This document shows positions 45,605-54,123 of a DNA stretch of 64,000 nucleotides, piece after piece. The notes beneath the pieces are model-generated. The model was not told the DNA's origin, ran no database searches, and worked only from the letters and a program-made list of their open reading frames with translations. This stretch comes from Kribbella kalugense (GTDB lineage Bacteria > Actinomycetota > Actinomycetes > Propionibacteriales > Kribbellaceae), in assembly GCF_004365875.1 (NCBI RefSeq), contig NZ_SODF01000001.1, positions 2,108,001 through 2,172,000 on the forward strand. Direction: 5' to 3'. The stretch's first letter is position 1; each line of letters begins with the position of its first letter. The translations under genes were made by a program, and so were the position numbers.

Positions 45605-46784
45605 AGCGCTCGTCGGACCGCGGGTGGTCCTCGAGGACGCCGTACTCGACGACCACGCCGTACTCGTCCGCGACGGCCGGATCGAGGCGATCGTCCCGGC
45701 GTCACAGGTCCCCGCGGATGCCGTACGCCGGGATCTCGGCGACGGGATCCTGACGCCGGGACTGATCGACATCCACACGCACGGCGCCAGCGGGCACAGC
45801 TTCAACGAGGGCACGAAGCCCGCGACCCGGGCCGCTCTGTCCGGCCTCCTGGCCGCCGGGGTCACCACCGTGCTTCCGACCATTGCAACCGCTCCGCTGG
45901 AAGACATCGAGGCCGCCGTGGATGCGATCGCCTCCTTCCAGGGCGAGCCGGGCCTGCCGCGCATACCGGGTGCGCATCTGGAAGGGCCGTACTTCGCTCG
46001 CGCGCAGTGCGGCGCACAGGACCCGGACCACCTGCGATCTCCGGACGACGGCTCGATCGACCGGCTGCTCGATCAGGCCGCAGCGATCCGGATGATCAGC
46101 TACGCCCCTGAACTGCCCGGTGCCGTCGCCCTCACGCGGCGGCTCGTCGAGGCGGACATCGTGCCTGCGGCCGGGCACAGCGATGGTCGGGACGAGGACC
46201 TGCTCGCCTGTCAGGAAGCCGGTCTACGGCACGTGATCCACATCTTCAGCGGCCAGTCCAGCACGGTACGACGGGGTCCGTGGCGGCAGCCTGGCCTGCT
46301 GGAGGCAACCCTGACGTCCGACGGCCTGACCGTGGAAATGATTGCTGACGGCAAGCACCTCCCGCCGACTCTGCTCCGGCTGGCGCACCGCTGCCTGCGC
46401 GGACGGCTGTGTCTGGTCTCCGACTCCACACCAGGCGCCGGCCTGCCGGACGGCGAGCACTACCGGATGGGCCGGCGTGAGTACGTCGTCTCGGACGGCG
46501 TCGGCATGACGCTCGACCGGACAGCGTTCGGCGGCAGTACGACGCTGTTGCCGGCGATGATCCCGATCGCTCTGGAGGCGTTGGGGATCGAACTACCCGA
46601 GGCGGTCGCGATGGCATCGGTTGTTCCGGCCCGCGCAGCCGGTCTGGCCGACGTCGGCCGGATCGCGCCCGGATGCCACGCGGACTTCGCGCTGTTCACC
46701 GAAGACCTGACTCTCAGGGCCGTCGCTGTCGGCGGCCACTGGAACGACATCGACGCACTGACTGGAAAGGAACCACCACGGTGA
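45594..46784 (+). CDS. nagA: N-acetylglucosamine-6-phosphate deacetylase-like amidohydrolase
   Basis: 396 residues with NagA order: TPGLIDIHTHG, HLEGPYFARAQCGAQDP, AAGHSDG, HIFSGQSS, MIADGKHLPP, LVSDSTPGAGLPDGEHYRMG and a final GGSTTLLPAMI. It should deacylate an N-acyl-hexosamine 6-phosphate. Two active-site segments differ from classical NagA: the usual HLFNAM is HIFSGQSS, and HG(G)GG after the metal His pair is HGASGHSFNEG. This points to a different acyl group or sugar. The gene overlaps both neighbours. Confidence 0.85.
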   Translation: MPAEALVGPRVVLEDAVLDDHAVLVRDGRIEAIVPASQVPADAVRRDLGDGILTPGLIDIHTHGASGHSFNEGTKPATRAALSGLLAAGVTTVLPTIATAPLEDIEAAVDAIASFQGEPGLPRIPGAHLEGPYFARAQCGAQDPDHLRSPDDGSIDRLLDQAAAIRMISYAPELPGAVALTRRLVEADIVPAAGHSDGRDEDLLACQEAGLRHVIHIFSGQSSTVRRGPWRQPGLLEATLTSDGLTVEMIADGKHLPPTLLRLAHRCLRGRLCLVSDSTPGAGLPDGEHYRMGRREYVVSDGVGMTLDRTAFGGSTTLLPAMIPIALEALGIELPEAVAMASVVPARAAGLADVGRIAPGCHADFALFTEDLTLRAVAVGGHWNDIDALTGKEPPR

Positions 46785-47548
46785 AGGAACTGCGGTACGG
46801 CGAGCTCGAGGTGTTCGTCGCGGACTCGTCCGGCGAACTCAGCACGGCCGCCGCCGAACACTTCGCGGCCGCGGTCAAGGCGGAGCTCGAGCAGCGGGAC
46901 GAGCTCGCCGTCATCCTGGCGACCGGCAACTCGCAACTCGGCTTCATCAAGGCGGCCCGCGAACGCGACGACATCGACTGGTCCCGGATCACCGTTCTGC
47001 ACATGGACGAGTACCTCGGGATGGACGAGAACCACTCGGCCAGTTTCCGCCGCTGGATGCACGACAACTTGGCGTCGCACGTGCCGCTGAAGGCGTTCCA
47101 CGGTGTCCGCGGCGACCACGAGCCGATCGAGGAGGAACTCGAGCGGTACGGCGAACTGCTCCGCACCCTCGACCCGGCGATCTGCGTGATGGGCATCGGG
47201 GAGAACGGGCACCTCGCCTTCAACGATCCGCCCGCCGACTTCGAGACGCGCGAGCTGATCCACCTGGTGACGCTCGACGACGCGGCCCGCAAGCAGCAGG
47301 TCGGCGAGGGTCATTTCCCGTCGCTCGAGGAGACACCCAAGCAGGCGCTGTCGTTGACGATCCACGCGCTGCTGCGGCCCCGCGCCGTACTCGTGGTCAC
47401 GCCGGAGGCGCGCAAGGCGCCCGCGGTCGAACGCGCCCTGACCGGCCCGGTGACCCCGGACTGCCCGGCATCCATCCTGCAGACCACCCCGCAGGTGCGG
47501 CTGTTCCTCGACGACGAGTCGTCGGCGCGTCTCGACACCGGCCAGTAG
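46781..47548 (+). CDS. nagB: Glucosamine-6-phosphate deaminase-like isomerase
   Basis: 255 residues of the NagB/RpiA/SugarP-isomerase family. LATGNSQLGFIKAA (phosphate loop), VLHMDEYLGMDENHSASFRRWM (catalytic Asp and Tyr region) and GIGENGHLAFNDPPADF (His base) are all present. It turns an amino-sugar phosphate into the ketose phosphate plus ammonia. GTG 46781 follows AAGGAA and overlaps the nagA stop by four bases. Confidence 0.87.
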   Translation: MKELRYGELEVFVADSSGELSTAAAEHFAAAVKAELEQRDELAVILATGNSQLGFIKAARERDDIDWSRITVLHMDEYLGMDENHSASFRRWMHDNLASHVPLKAFHGVRGDHEPIEEELERYGELLRTLDPAICVMGIGENGHLAFNDPPADFETRELIHLVTLDDAARKQQVGEGHFPSLEETPKQALSLTIHALLRPRAVLVVTPEARKAPAVERALTGPVTPDCPASILQTTPQVRLFLDDESSARLDTGQ

Positions 47549-47551
47549 ATG

Positions 47552-47563
47552 GGAAGCGTTTCC
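47552..47563. promoter_or_regulatory. LacI-type operator upstream of the lacI-family gene
   Basis: GGAAGCGTTTCC is a near-palindrome (one pair mismatched) of the LacI-family kind. It sits four bases after the nagB stop and 41 bases before the regulator start, suggesting autoregulation. Confidence 0.55.
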
Positions 47564-47604
47564 GCTAGGGTTTGCGGTGTCGCTCGGCACTCGGAGGGAG
47601 AACG

Positions 47605-48597
47605 GTGAGGGTCACTCTTGCCGACATCGCGAAAGCGTGCGACACGTCGCTGTCGACCGTGTCCCGCGCGTTGTCCGACCCGGACCGGGTGAACCCGCAG
47701 ACCCGGGAACGCATCCAGCGGGTCGCCCGCGAGATGGGTTACATGACCAACCCGATCGCCCGGGCGCTCGCGCTCGGGCGGACCGGGGTGATCGGCCTGA
47801 TCGTGCCGGACATCGCGAACCCGTTCTTCCCGCCGATCATCAAGGCGGTGCAGGCGCGGGCCGGGCGGAAGAACACCGCGGTCCTGCTGGCCGACACCGA
47901 CGAGCACGCCAGCGACGAGCTCGAGCGGGCCGCCGTACTCAGCAAGCAGGTCGACGGCCTGATCCTGGTCTCGCCGCGGACCGCGGAGGAACGGCTGGCC
48001 GAGTTCATCGAGCTGTCGCCGGTCGTCTTCGTCAACCGGCAGGTCGAGGGTGCGCAGAGCGTCATCATCGACAACTCCGACGGCATCACCCAGGCGGTCC
48101 AGCACCTGACCGCGCTCGGCCATCGTCGGATCTGCTACCTGAACGGACCACGCCGGTCGTGGTCCAACGAACGGCGGCGGATCGCGCTGCAGGAGGCGTG
48201 CACGCAGTACGGCGTTGAGCTGGTCGAGTTCGGCCCGTTCGAGCCGCAGGTCCAGGCCGGCGTCCGCGCTGCCGACCTGGTGCAGACCAGCGGGACGACC
48301 GCGGTCATCGCGTACGACGACCTGATCGCGCTCGGCCTGATGGCGAGGCTGGCCGAGCACCGGCTGCAGGTGGGGCGCGACGTCAGCGTGATCGGTATCG
48401 ACGACAGCCCGATGTCCGATGTCGCCTATCCCACACTCACGTCGATTCACGTGCCCGGCGCCGAGGCGGGCACGGTCGCCGTCGATCTACTCCTGGAGCA
48501 GCTCGACGACGCCGACCGGGAACAGCCGACCCTGGTGCAGCTCGAGACCCGGTTGATCATCCGCGGTTCCACCGGTCCCGCGCCCGCCGCGAGGTAG
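47605..48597 (+). CDS. LacI-family transcriptional regulator of the carbohydrate cluster
   Basis: 330 residues. N-terminal LacI helix-turn-helix VTLADIAKACDTSLSTVSRAL with the hinge helix TNPIARALALGRT, then the periplasmic-binding-protein-like sensor (GVIGLIVPDIANPFFPPII, DGLILVSPR, GHRRICYLNGP). Likely repressor released by a sugar or sugar phosphate. GTG 47605 follows GGAGGGAG; the frame is open to 47572 without a signal. It is the last gene of the cluster. Confidence 0.92.
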   Translation: MRVTLADIAKACDTSLSTVSRALSDPDRVNPQTRERIQRVAREMGYMTNPIARALALGRTGVIGLIVPDIANPFFPPIIKAVQARAGRKNTAVLLADTDEHASDELERAAVLSKQVDGLILVSPRTAEERLAEFIELSPVVFVNRQVEGAQSVIIDNSDGITQAVQHLTALGHRRICYLNGPRRSWSNERRRIALQEACTQYGVELVEFGPFEPQVQAGVRAADLVQTSGTTAVIAYDDLIALGLMARLAEHRLQVGRDVSVIGIDDSPMSDVAYPTLTSIHVPGAEAGTVAVDLLLEQLDDADREQPTLVQLETRLIIRGSTGPAPAAR

Positions 48598-48620
48598 CCA
48601 TCTCACGATGTGCCCGCCTG

Positions 48621-48635
48621 TCTCACTGAGCGAGA
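48621..48635. promoter_or_regulatory. Near-perfect 15-bp palindrome upstream of the SAM-IV promoter
   Basis: TCTCACTGAGCGAGA, centred on one G with a single mismatched pair, 32 bases before the likely -10 of the riboswitch transcript. Candidate regulator-binding site; the protein is unknown. Confidence 0.4.
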
Positions 48636-48666
48636 TAGGCACTGGCGCCGGCCGTGGCCCGTTCGT

Positions 48667-48672
48667 TACCGT
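48667..48672 (+). promoter_or_regulatory. Putative -10 element of the riboswitch transcript
   Basis: TACCGT (TANNNT) lies eight bases before the first riboswitch base, so transcription would begin almost exactly at P1. Confidence 0.5.
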
Positions 48673-48680
48673 TCTCGGCA

Positions 48681-48794
48681 GGTCATGAGTGTCAGCGTCA
48701 AGCCCCGGCTCGCTGGCCGGCAACCCTCCTCCGCGGTGGGGTGCCCCGGGTGAAGACCAGGCCGTGCGGATACCCCGCTCGGCAAGCGCGGACT
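48681..48794 (+). ncRNA. SAM-IV riboswitch
   Basis: Closely matches the SAM-IV aptamer. GGTCATGAGTG opens P1, GCCCCGGC/GCCGGCAACCC form the core with the SAM-pocket bases. GGTGGGGTGCCCCGGGTGA follows, ACCAGG closes P1, and the trailing arm CGGCAAGCGCGGA (P5/pseudoknot part) is present. The ribosome site of the next gene (GGGAG, 48799-48803) follows within ten bases, so the switch most likely blocks translation when S-adenosylmethionine is bound. Confidence 0.9.
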
Positions 48795-48810
48795 TCCCGG
48801 GAGCAGCAGC

Positions 48811-50175
48811 ATGTCGATCCTCTCCATCCTCGAACCGGCCAGTGTGACCACTCCGCGGCCGACGATCAGCCGGCTCGCCACCGGCAGCATCCCCGCCACG
48901 GTCGGCTCGGACCTGTTGGTCCCGCTGGCCGACGGCCGGGTGACGGACTACGCGAACTTTGACCACGGTGCGAGCGCGCCGTGCCTGGAGTCCGTCCGGG
49001 CCAGCGTTGAGGCTGCGCTGCCGTCGTACGCCTCGGTGCACCGCGGCAACGGGTACGCCTCCCGCATCACCACCCAGTGGTACGAGCGGGCTCGCGAAGA
49101 GGTGCACGCCTTCGTCGGGGCACGTCAGGACGACCAGGTGATCTTCACCCGGCAGACCACCGACGCGCTCAACCTGCTGGCCCACGCGGTGCCGGCGGAC
49201 GCGACGGTGATCGTGTTCGAGTCCGAGCACCACGCTGCTCTCCTGCCTTGGCCGGCTGAGCGGACCGTTCGCCTGGCCGCGCCGTCGAGCCAGACCGACG
49301 CCGTGACGAAGGTCGCGGATGCACTCCGGCAGGCGCCGGACGGTCCGCGGCTCGTCGTCATCACCGGCGCGTCGAACGTCACCGGTGAGATCTTCCCGAT
49401 CGCAGAGATCGCCAAGGTGGCCAAGGCGCACGGCGCGCGGGTCTGCCTCGACGCCGCGCAGCTGGCTCCGCACCGCCAGGTCGACATCGCCACCCTGGAC
49501 GTCGACTGGGTCGCGCTGTCCGGTCACAAGCTCTACGCGCCGTACGGCGCCGGCGCGCTGATCGGCCGCTCCGACTGGCTCGACGCCGCCGACCCCTACC
49601 TGTACGGCGGTGGCGCGACCCACGCGGTCACGGACACCACCGTGGTGTGGGCGACCGGCTCGGCCCGGCATGAGGGCGGCTCTCCCAACGTCATCGGGGC
49701 CATTGCTCTGGCGAGTGCGTGTGCTGCGATCAGCAAGCACCGCGATGCGATCGAGCAGCACGAGCGCAGCCTGCTGGCCCGCCTGCGGACCGGGCTCGCC
49801 CAGATCGACAAGGTCACGACGTACTCGATCTTCGGCGCGGATGCGGACCGCGTAGGCACCGTCTGCTTCACGGTCGCCGGACTGACCTCGACGCTCGTTT
49901 CAGCAGCTCTGAGCGCGGAGTACGGCATCGGGGTCCGCGACGGCAAGTTCTGCGCCCACCCGCTCGTCGGCCACCTCCTCGCCGACTCCCCCGAGCACGG
50001 TACGGCGGTCCGCGCCAGCCTCGGCCTCGGGACTACGCGCGAGCACGTGGACCGGCTCGTCAGCGCCGTACGCACGCTGGCGACCACTGGTCCGCAGAGC
50101 GAGTACGCGGAGACCGCGCACGGCTGTCAGCCGTGCGACGATCCCCGCGACCTCAAGGCCCCTCAGATCTGGTAG
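48811..50175 (+). CDS. Cysteine desulfurase-like PLP enzyme (aminotransferase class V)
   Basis: 454 residues. The fold-type I order is clear: YANFDHGASAPCLESV, HRGNGYASRITTQWYERAREEV, ITGASNVTGEIFPI, DAAQLAPHRQVDI, and SGHKLYAPYGAGAL with the PLP lysine at Lys240. A later RDGKFCAHP places Cys381 where NifS/SufS enzymes carry the sulfur-accepting Cys. It lacks nearby suf/isc genes. SAM-IV control suggests a role in sulfur assimilation or methionine supply instead of cluster assembly. The C-terminus has a CQPC pair. Confidence 0.85.
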   Translation: MSILSILEPASVTTPRPTISRLATGSIPATVGSDLLVPLADGRVTDYANFDHGASAPCLESVRASVEAALPSYASVHRGNGYASRITTQWYERAREEVHAFVGARQDDQVIFTRQTTDALNLLAHAVPADATVIVFESEHHAALLPWPAERTVRLAAPSSQTDAVTKVADALRQAPDGPRLVVITGASNVTGEIFPIAEIAKVAKAHGARVCLDAAQLAPHRQVDIATLDVDWVALSGHKLYAPYGAGALIGRSDWLDAADPYLYGGGATHAVTDTTVVWATGSARHEGGSPNVIGAIALASACAAISKHRDAIEQHERSLLARLRTGLAQIDKVTTYSIFGADADRVGTVCFTVAGLTSTLVSAALSAEYGIGVRDGKFCAHPLVGHLLADSPEHGTAVRASLGLGTTREHVDRLVSAVRTLATTGPQSEYAETAHGCQPCDDPRDLKAPQIW

Positions 50176-50196
50176 CCCCAACAGCAGCGAGCCCTC

Positions 50197-52254
50197 CTAC
50201 TGCTCAGGAGGCGTTAGACCTACGTGGTGAGCAGCGAACGCCAGTAGGTCTGCCCACTCCGACGCGATCATCGCGGCCGGTTTTCCGAAGCCATGGCCGG
50301 TGTTGACCTCTACCCGGGTCAAGACCGGCTGCGGACCGGACTGGGCGTGCTGCAGCGCCGCGATGAACTTGTGGCTGTGCAACGGAACGACCCGGTCGTC
50401 GTGGTCACCGGTGACCACCAGCGTCGCCGGGTACGCCGTACCGTCGCTGACGCGATGCAGTGGCGAGTAAGCCAACAGGTCCTCGAACTGCTCCGGATCG
50501 TCGGGCAAACCGAAGTCGGACGCCCACGCCGCTCCCACGGTGAACTTGTGGAACCGCAGCATGTCCAGCACCCCGACACCGGGCAGTGCGACCGCGAACA
50601 GGTCCGGTCGTTGCGTCATGACCGCTCCGACGAGCAGTCCTCCGTTGCTGCGTCCGTGGATCGCCAGCTGGGCCGGCGTGGTCACTCCGGTGTCGCGCAG
50701 GTGCTCGCTGACCGCGATGAAGTCGTCGAAGACGTTCTGCTTGTTCTTCAGCCGCCCCGCGTCGTGCCACTCGGTCCCGTACTCACCACCGCCGCGCAGG
50801 TTCGCGATGACCAGCACTCCGCCCGCAGCGAGCCAGGCCGGCCAGCCCGGTCGGTAGTCGGCCTGGACCGGGATGCGGAACCCGCCGTACCCCCACATCA
50901 GCGTCGGGCGCGGGGTGGAGAAGTCCAGGTCCGACCGGGTGATCAGGAAATACGGTACGTCGCGGCCTGGAGCGATCTGACGCGTCACGGTGACCTGAGG
51001 CGGTGTGAACCCGCCAGAGCCACGGACCAGCTCGGGCAGCGGACGCACGTCACCGGACCCGGTCGAGACGACATACGACAGCGTGGGATCGGTTGTCGTC
51101 GACAGTCCGATGAACAGCTCGTCGTACTCCGGTCCGCCGTTGAGGCCGACCACTCCCCCACCAGGTACGTCGACCACGCGCCTGCCGGAACCATCCAGCC
51201 CAAACAGCGTCAGCACCGGCTGCGCATCGACAAGAGTCAGCGTGGCCAGACCGTCCGCCGTACCGCGGACCGCCTGCAGCGTCGCCTCACCCTCCGGGAT
51301 CAGGTCAGTGAACTCGCCATCCAGCGACGACAGCACCACGCGACCGCGAGACGCGTCCCGGTCGGTCCGCAGTACCAGCTGGTCACCGGACATCCGCACG
51401 AAGGCGATCTCGTCGTCGAACGAGTCCACCACCTTCACCGGCTCGCCCAGCCCGTCCGACGTGATCGGGTAGACCCAGAGCCGGGTGCCGGGGTCAGTGC
51501 CCTCGGTGACGTGGACGACGAGGTACCGATCGTCATCGGACACCTCCGGAGCGATGAACAACTGGTCCTCACCGGGGAAGTTCAGCACCAGCTCGTCCTC
51601 GGACTGCGGTGTGCCGACCCGGTGGAGCGTCAGCCGCCCACCGGACTGCGCGGTGGTCTCAGTGCCCTCACTACGCCCACTCGTCGGGTAGTGCAGGTAC
51701 AGGTACGCCGAACTGTCCGGCAGCCAGACTGCTTCACTGAACTTGGCCTCCGACACCACGTCGTCGACCGGACTGCCGGTGGCGATGTCGAGCAGCCGGA
51801 ACGTCGTCCAGTCGCTACCGCTCTCGTTGATGCCGTACGCGAAGTACTTCCCGTCCGGGCTGACGGTGAACGTGCCCAGTGAGTCGGTGCCGTCCGCGGA
51901 CAGGGTGTTCGGGTCGATCAGGACCCGGCCGCCGGACAGGAGCTCATCCAGCGACTCGGCCACGAAGATCACCTCCTGGGCCTGCGTCCCGTCGTTGCGG
52001 CCGACGAAGTACCAGCCCGCCTTCTTCTCGGGGACACCGGCGCGTGGCCGTGCGAGGATCGCGGACATCGTGGTCTGGAACCACTCGCGCTCCGGGTAGC
52101 CGGAGAGCTCGGCCTGGGTGAATTCGTTCTGCCTGCGGACCCAGTCCTGGGTCGCGGGTGAGTCAGGGTCTTCCAGCCAGCGATACGGGTCGGCGATCTC
52201 ACGCCCGTGCAGTGTCTCGACCAGGTCGTCGCGGCGGCTCTCCGGATAGGTCAT
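50197..52254 (-). CDS. Prolyl oligopeptidase (S9A family)
   Basis: 685 residues, no signal peptide. N-terminal ADPYRWLEDPDSPATQDWVRRQN is the S9A opening, followed by a seven-bladed propeller. The C-terminal alpha/beta-hydrolase has Ser536 in GRSNGG, the Asp region TGDHDDRVVP (about 615-623) and His654 in TGHGFGKP. It cleaves short peptides after proline in the cytoplasm. A strong terminator separates it from phoD, which precedes it on the same strand. Confidence 0.95.
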   Translation of the reverse strand: MTYPESRRDDLVETLHGREIADPYRWLEDPDSPATQDWVRRQNEFTQAELSGYPEREWFQTTMSAILARPRAGVPEKKAGWYFVGRNDGTQAQEVIFVAESLDELLSGGRVLIDPNTLSADGTDSLGTFTVSPDGKYFAYGINESGSDWTTFRLLDIATGSPVDDVVSEAKFSEAVWLPDSSAYLYLHYPTSGRSEGTETTAQSGGRLTLHRVGTPQSEDELVLNFPGEDQLFIAPEVSDDDRYLVVHVTEGTDPGTRLWVYPITSDGLGEPVKVVDSFDDEIAFVRMSGDQLVLRTDRDASRGRVVLSSLDGEFTDLIPEGEATLQAVRGTADGLATLTLVDAQPVLTLFGLDGSGRRVVDVPGGGVVGLNGGPEYDELFIGLSTTTDPTLSYVVSTGSGDVRPLPELVRGSGGFTPPQVTVTRQIAPGRDVPYFLITRSDLDFSTPRPTLMWGYGGFRIPVQADYRPGWPAWLAAGGVLVIANLRGGGEYGTEWHDAGRLKNKQNVFDDFIAVSEHLRDTGVTTPAQLAIHGRSNGGLLVGAVMTQRPDLFAVALPGVGVLDMLRFHKFTVGAAWASDFGLPDDPEQFEDLLAYSPLHRVSDGTAYPATLVVTGDHDDRVVPLHSHKFIAALQHAQSGPQPVLTRVEVNTGHGFGKPAAMIASEWADLLAFAAHHVGLTPPEQ

Positions 52255-52279
52255 GTGGCAAACCTAACCTGAACACTGC

Positions 52280-52342
52280 GTCGTACTCACCGGCTCCGGT
52301 GGGCGGCATCCCGCACAGGCGCCGGAGCCGGGTGAGCACGAC
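52280..52342 (-). terminator. Terminator hairpin after phoD
   Basis: Arms 52280-52299 and 52322-52342 are reverse complements over about 20 positions with one mismatch and one bulge. It lies between the phoD stop and the prolyl oligopeptidase start. No long T-run follows, as usual for actinobacterial hairpins. A second palindrome, CCCGTCA-G-TGACGGG (52346-52360), overlaps the phoD stop. Confidence 0.75.
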
Positions 52343-52349
52343 GGGCCCG

Positions 52350-53876
52350 TCAGTGACGGGTTGGGGTGAGGTCCTTGGTCCAGAGGACGTGGCCGAACAG
52401 GTTGCGCAGCGACACGGTGAACACACGGGTCCGCGGGTCGATCTCGGTGTAGCCGAAGAACTGGTTGCCGCCGGCCGGTGACTGGCTCGGGAAATCGGCC
52501 ACCTTCGAGAACACGACCTCCGGCCCGAAGGTGCTGTCCAGCGCGTTCGGTCCGAAGGTGCCGGCGTTGATCGGGCCGGCCACGATCTCCCAGAACGGAT
52601 CGAAGTCGGTGAACGCCGCCCGGGACGGGTCGTAGTGGTGCGCCGCCGCGTAGTGCACGTCGGCGGTCAGCCAGACCGCGTTCCGCACCTTGTGCTTCTT
52701 GAACTGGCTCAGCACCCACGCGATCTCGTGCTCGCGACCACCGGGAGCGCCCGGCAGACCGTTCGCGACCGCCTCGACCAGGTCGGCGTCCGGCACCAGC
52801 AGGCCGAGCGGCATGTCGCTGGCGATCACCTTCCAGGTCGCCTTCGAGGCCGCGGCCTCGCGGACCAGCCAGGCGGCCTGCTCGGCGCCGAGCATCGCGA
52901 CCGGGCCGACAGTCGACGGCACCGGGTTCGCGCCACGGTACGTGCGCATGTCGAGGCAGAACACGTCGAGCAGCGGACCGTAGCTGACCTTGCGGTAGAT
53001 CCGGTCGCGCCCCGACACGTGCTCCATCGGCAGGTACTCGAGGAACGCCTTCTTCGCCCGCGACGCCAGGACATTGACCCGCTTCTCCGTGTACCGGTCA
53101 TCCGTGAGGATCTCCCCCGGGTACCAGTTGTTCAGCGTCTCGTGGTCGTCCCACTGCGCGACCAGCGGTACGTCGGCGTACAGCGAGCGCACGTTCTCGT
53201 CGAGCAGGTTGTACTTGTACCGGCCGCGGTACTCGGCCAGCGTCTCGGCGACCTTCGAGACCTCCTCGGTCACGACGTTCTTCCACACGGTGCCGTCGGC
53301 AACCTTCAGCTCGGCCTGGAGCGGGCCGTCGGCGTAGATGTTGTCGCCGGAGTGCAGGAAGAAGTCCGGCCGGGTGTCGTGCATCGCCTTGTACGCGATC
53401 ATCCCGCCGAGCTCCGGGTTGATGCCGTACCCCTGGCCCGCGGTGTCACCGGTGAACACGAACGACACCGGCCGGTTGCGTCCCGGCGTGGTGAACGAAC
53501 CGTCCAGCGTCTCGCCGATCCGGCCGTGCGCGTCCTCGAAGCCGAGCCGGTAGTCGTATCGCTGTCCCGGACGCAGTCCACGCAGCGGCAGCCGCGCGGT
53601 GAAGTCGTCGTCGGCCGAAGTCTTCGGGCCGCGTAGGCGGATCGCCCGGTCGAACCGGCCGCTGCTGGTCAGCTGGACCACGAGCCGGCCGGGCCGGTCG
53701 GTCCGCGACCAGACGACGGCCGAGGACGGCGTCACGTCGGCGCTCGCGATCCCCGACGGCAGAGCCGGCCGGTCGCGACGGACGAGATTCGGGGCCGCAG
53801 CGGCCACCCCAGGTACGGCGAGGGTGGCACCGGCAACGGTGGATGCGGCCAGGAGTTGGCGGCGACTCAGTTTCAT
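52350..53876 (-). CDS. phoD: Tat-exported alkaline phosphatase D
   Basis: 508 residues. Tat signal SRRQLLAASTVAGATLAVPGVAAAA, then an Ig-like N-terminal domain (GIASADVTPSSAVVWSR). The PhoD catalytic part has FTGDTAGQG, FFLHSGDNIYADGPL, VAQWDDHETLNNWYPG and TADVHYAAAHHYD, with metal-binding Asp and His as in the Ca/Fe enzyme. It releases phosphate from esters outside the cell. ATG 53876 gives MKLSRRQ. Confidence 0.92.
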   Translation of the reverse strand: MKLSRRQLLAASTVAGATLAVPGVAAAAPNLVRRDRPALPSGIASADVTPSSAVVWSRTDRPGRLVVQLTSSGRFDRAIRLRGPKTSADDDFTARLPLRGLRPGQRYDYRLGFEDAHGRIGETLDGSFTTPGRNRPVSFVFTGDTAGQGYGINPELGGMIAYKAMHDTRPDFFLHSGDNIYADGPLQAELKVADGTVWKNVVTEEVSKVAETLAEYRGRYKYNLLDENVRSLYADVPLVAQWDDHETLNNWYPGEILTDDRYTEKRVNVLASRAKKAFLEYLPMEHVSGRDRIYRKVSYGPLLDVFCLDMRTYRGANPVPSTVGPVAMLGAEQAAWLVREAAASKATWKVIASDMPLGLLVPDADLVEAVANGLPGAPGGREHEIAWVLSQFKKHKVRNAVWLTADVHYAAAHHYDPSRAAFTDFDPFWEIVAGPINAGTFGPNALDSTFGPEVVFSKVADFPSQSPAGGNQFFGYTEIDPRTRVFTVSLRNLFGHVLWTKDLTPTRH

Positions 53877-54123
53877 GACCCGAAGGTGCGCCCCACGGGT
53901 GACGCCCAGGTGACACCGGCGCGAACTGGGTGCCAACTTGCCCGATCGGCGGCGCTGGCCCGGCGGAGTACCCGCGTTGCCGACCCGGTGCCCAAGCATC
54001 CGTGCAGGTCAGCGCCCGATTGCCGGTCCGGCGAACCCGCTTAACACGGTGCGCATGCGATTGGGCGTACGGCGTAACCGGGCCTGGCGACCGTCGATCC
54101 ATCAAACGATCGAGGAGGCTGCC

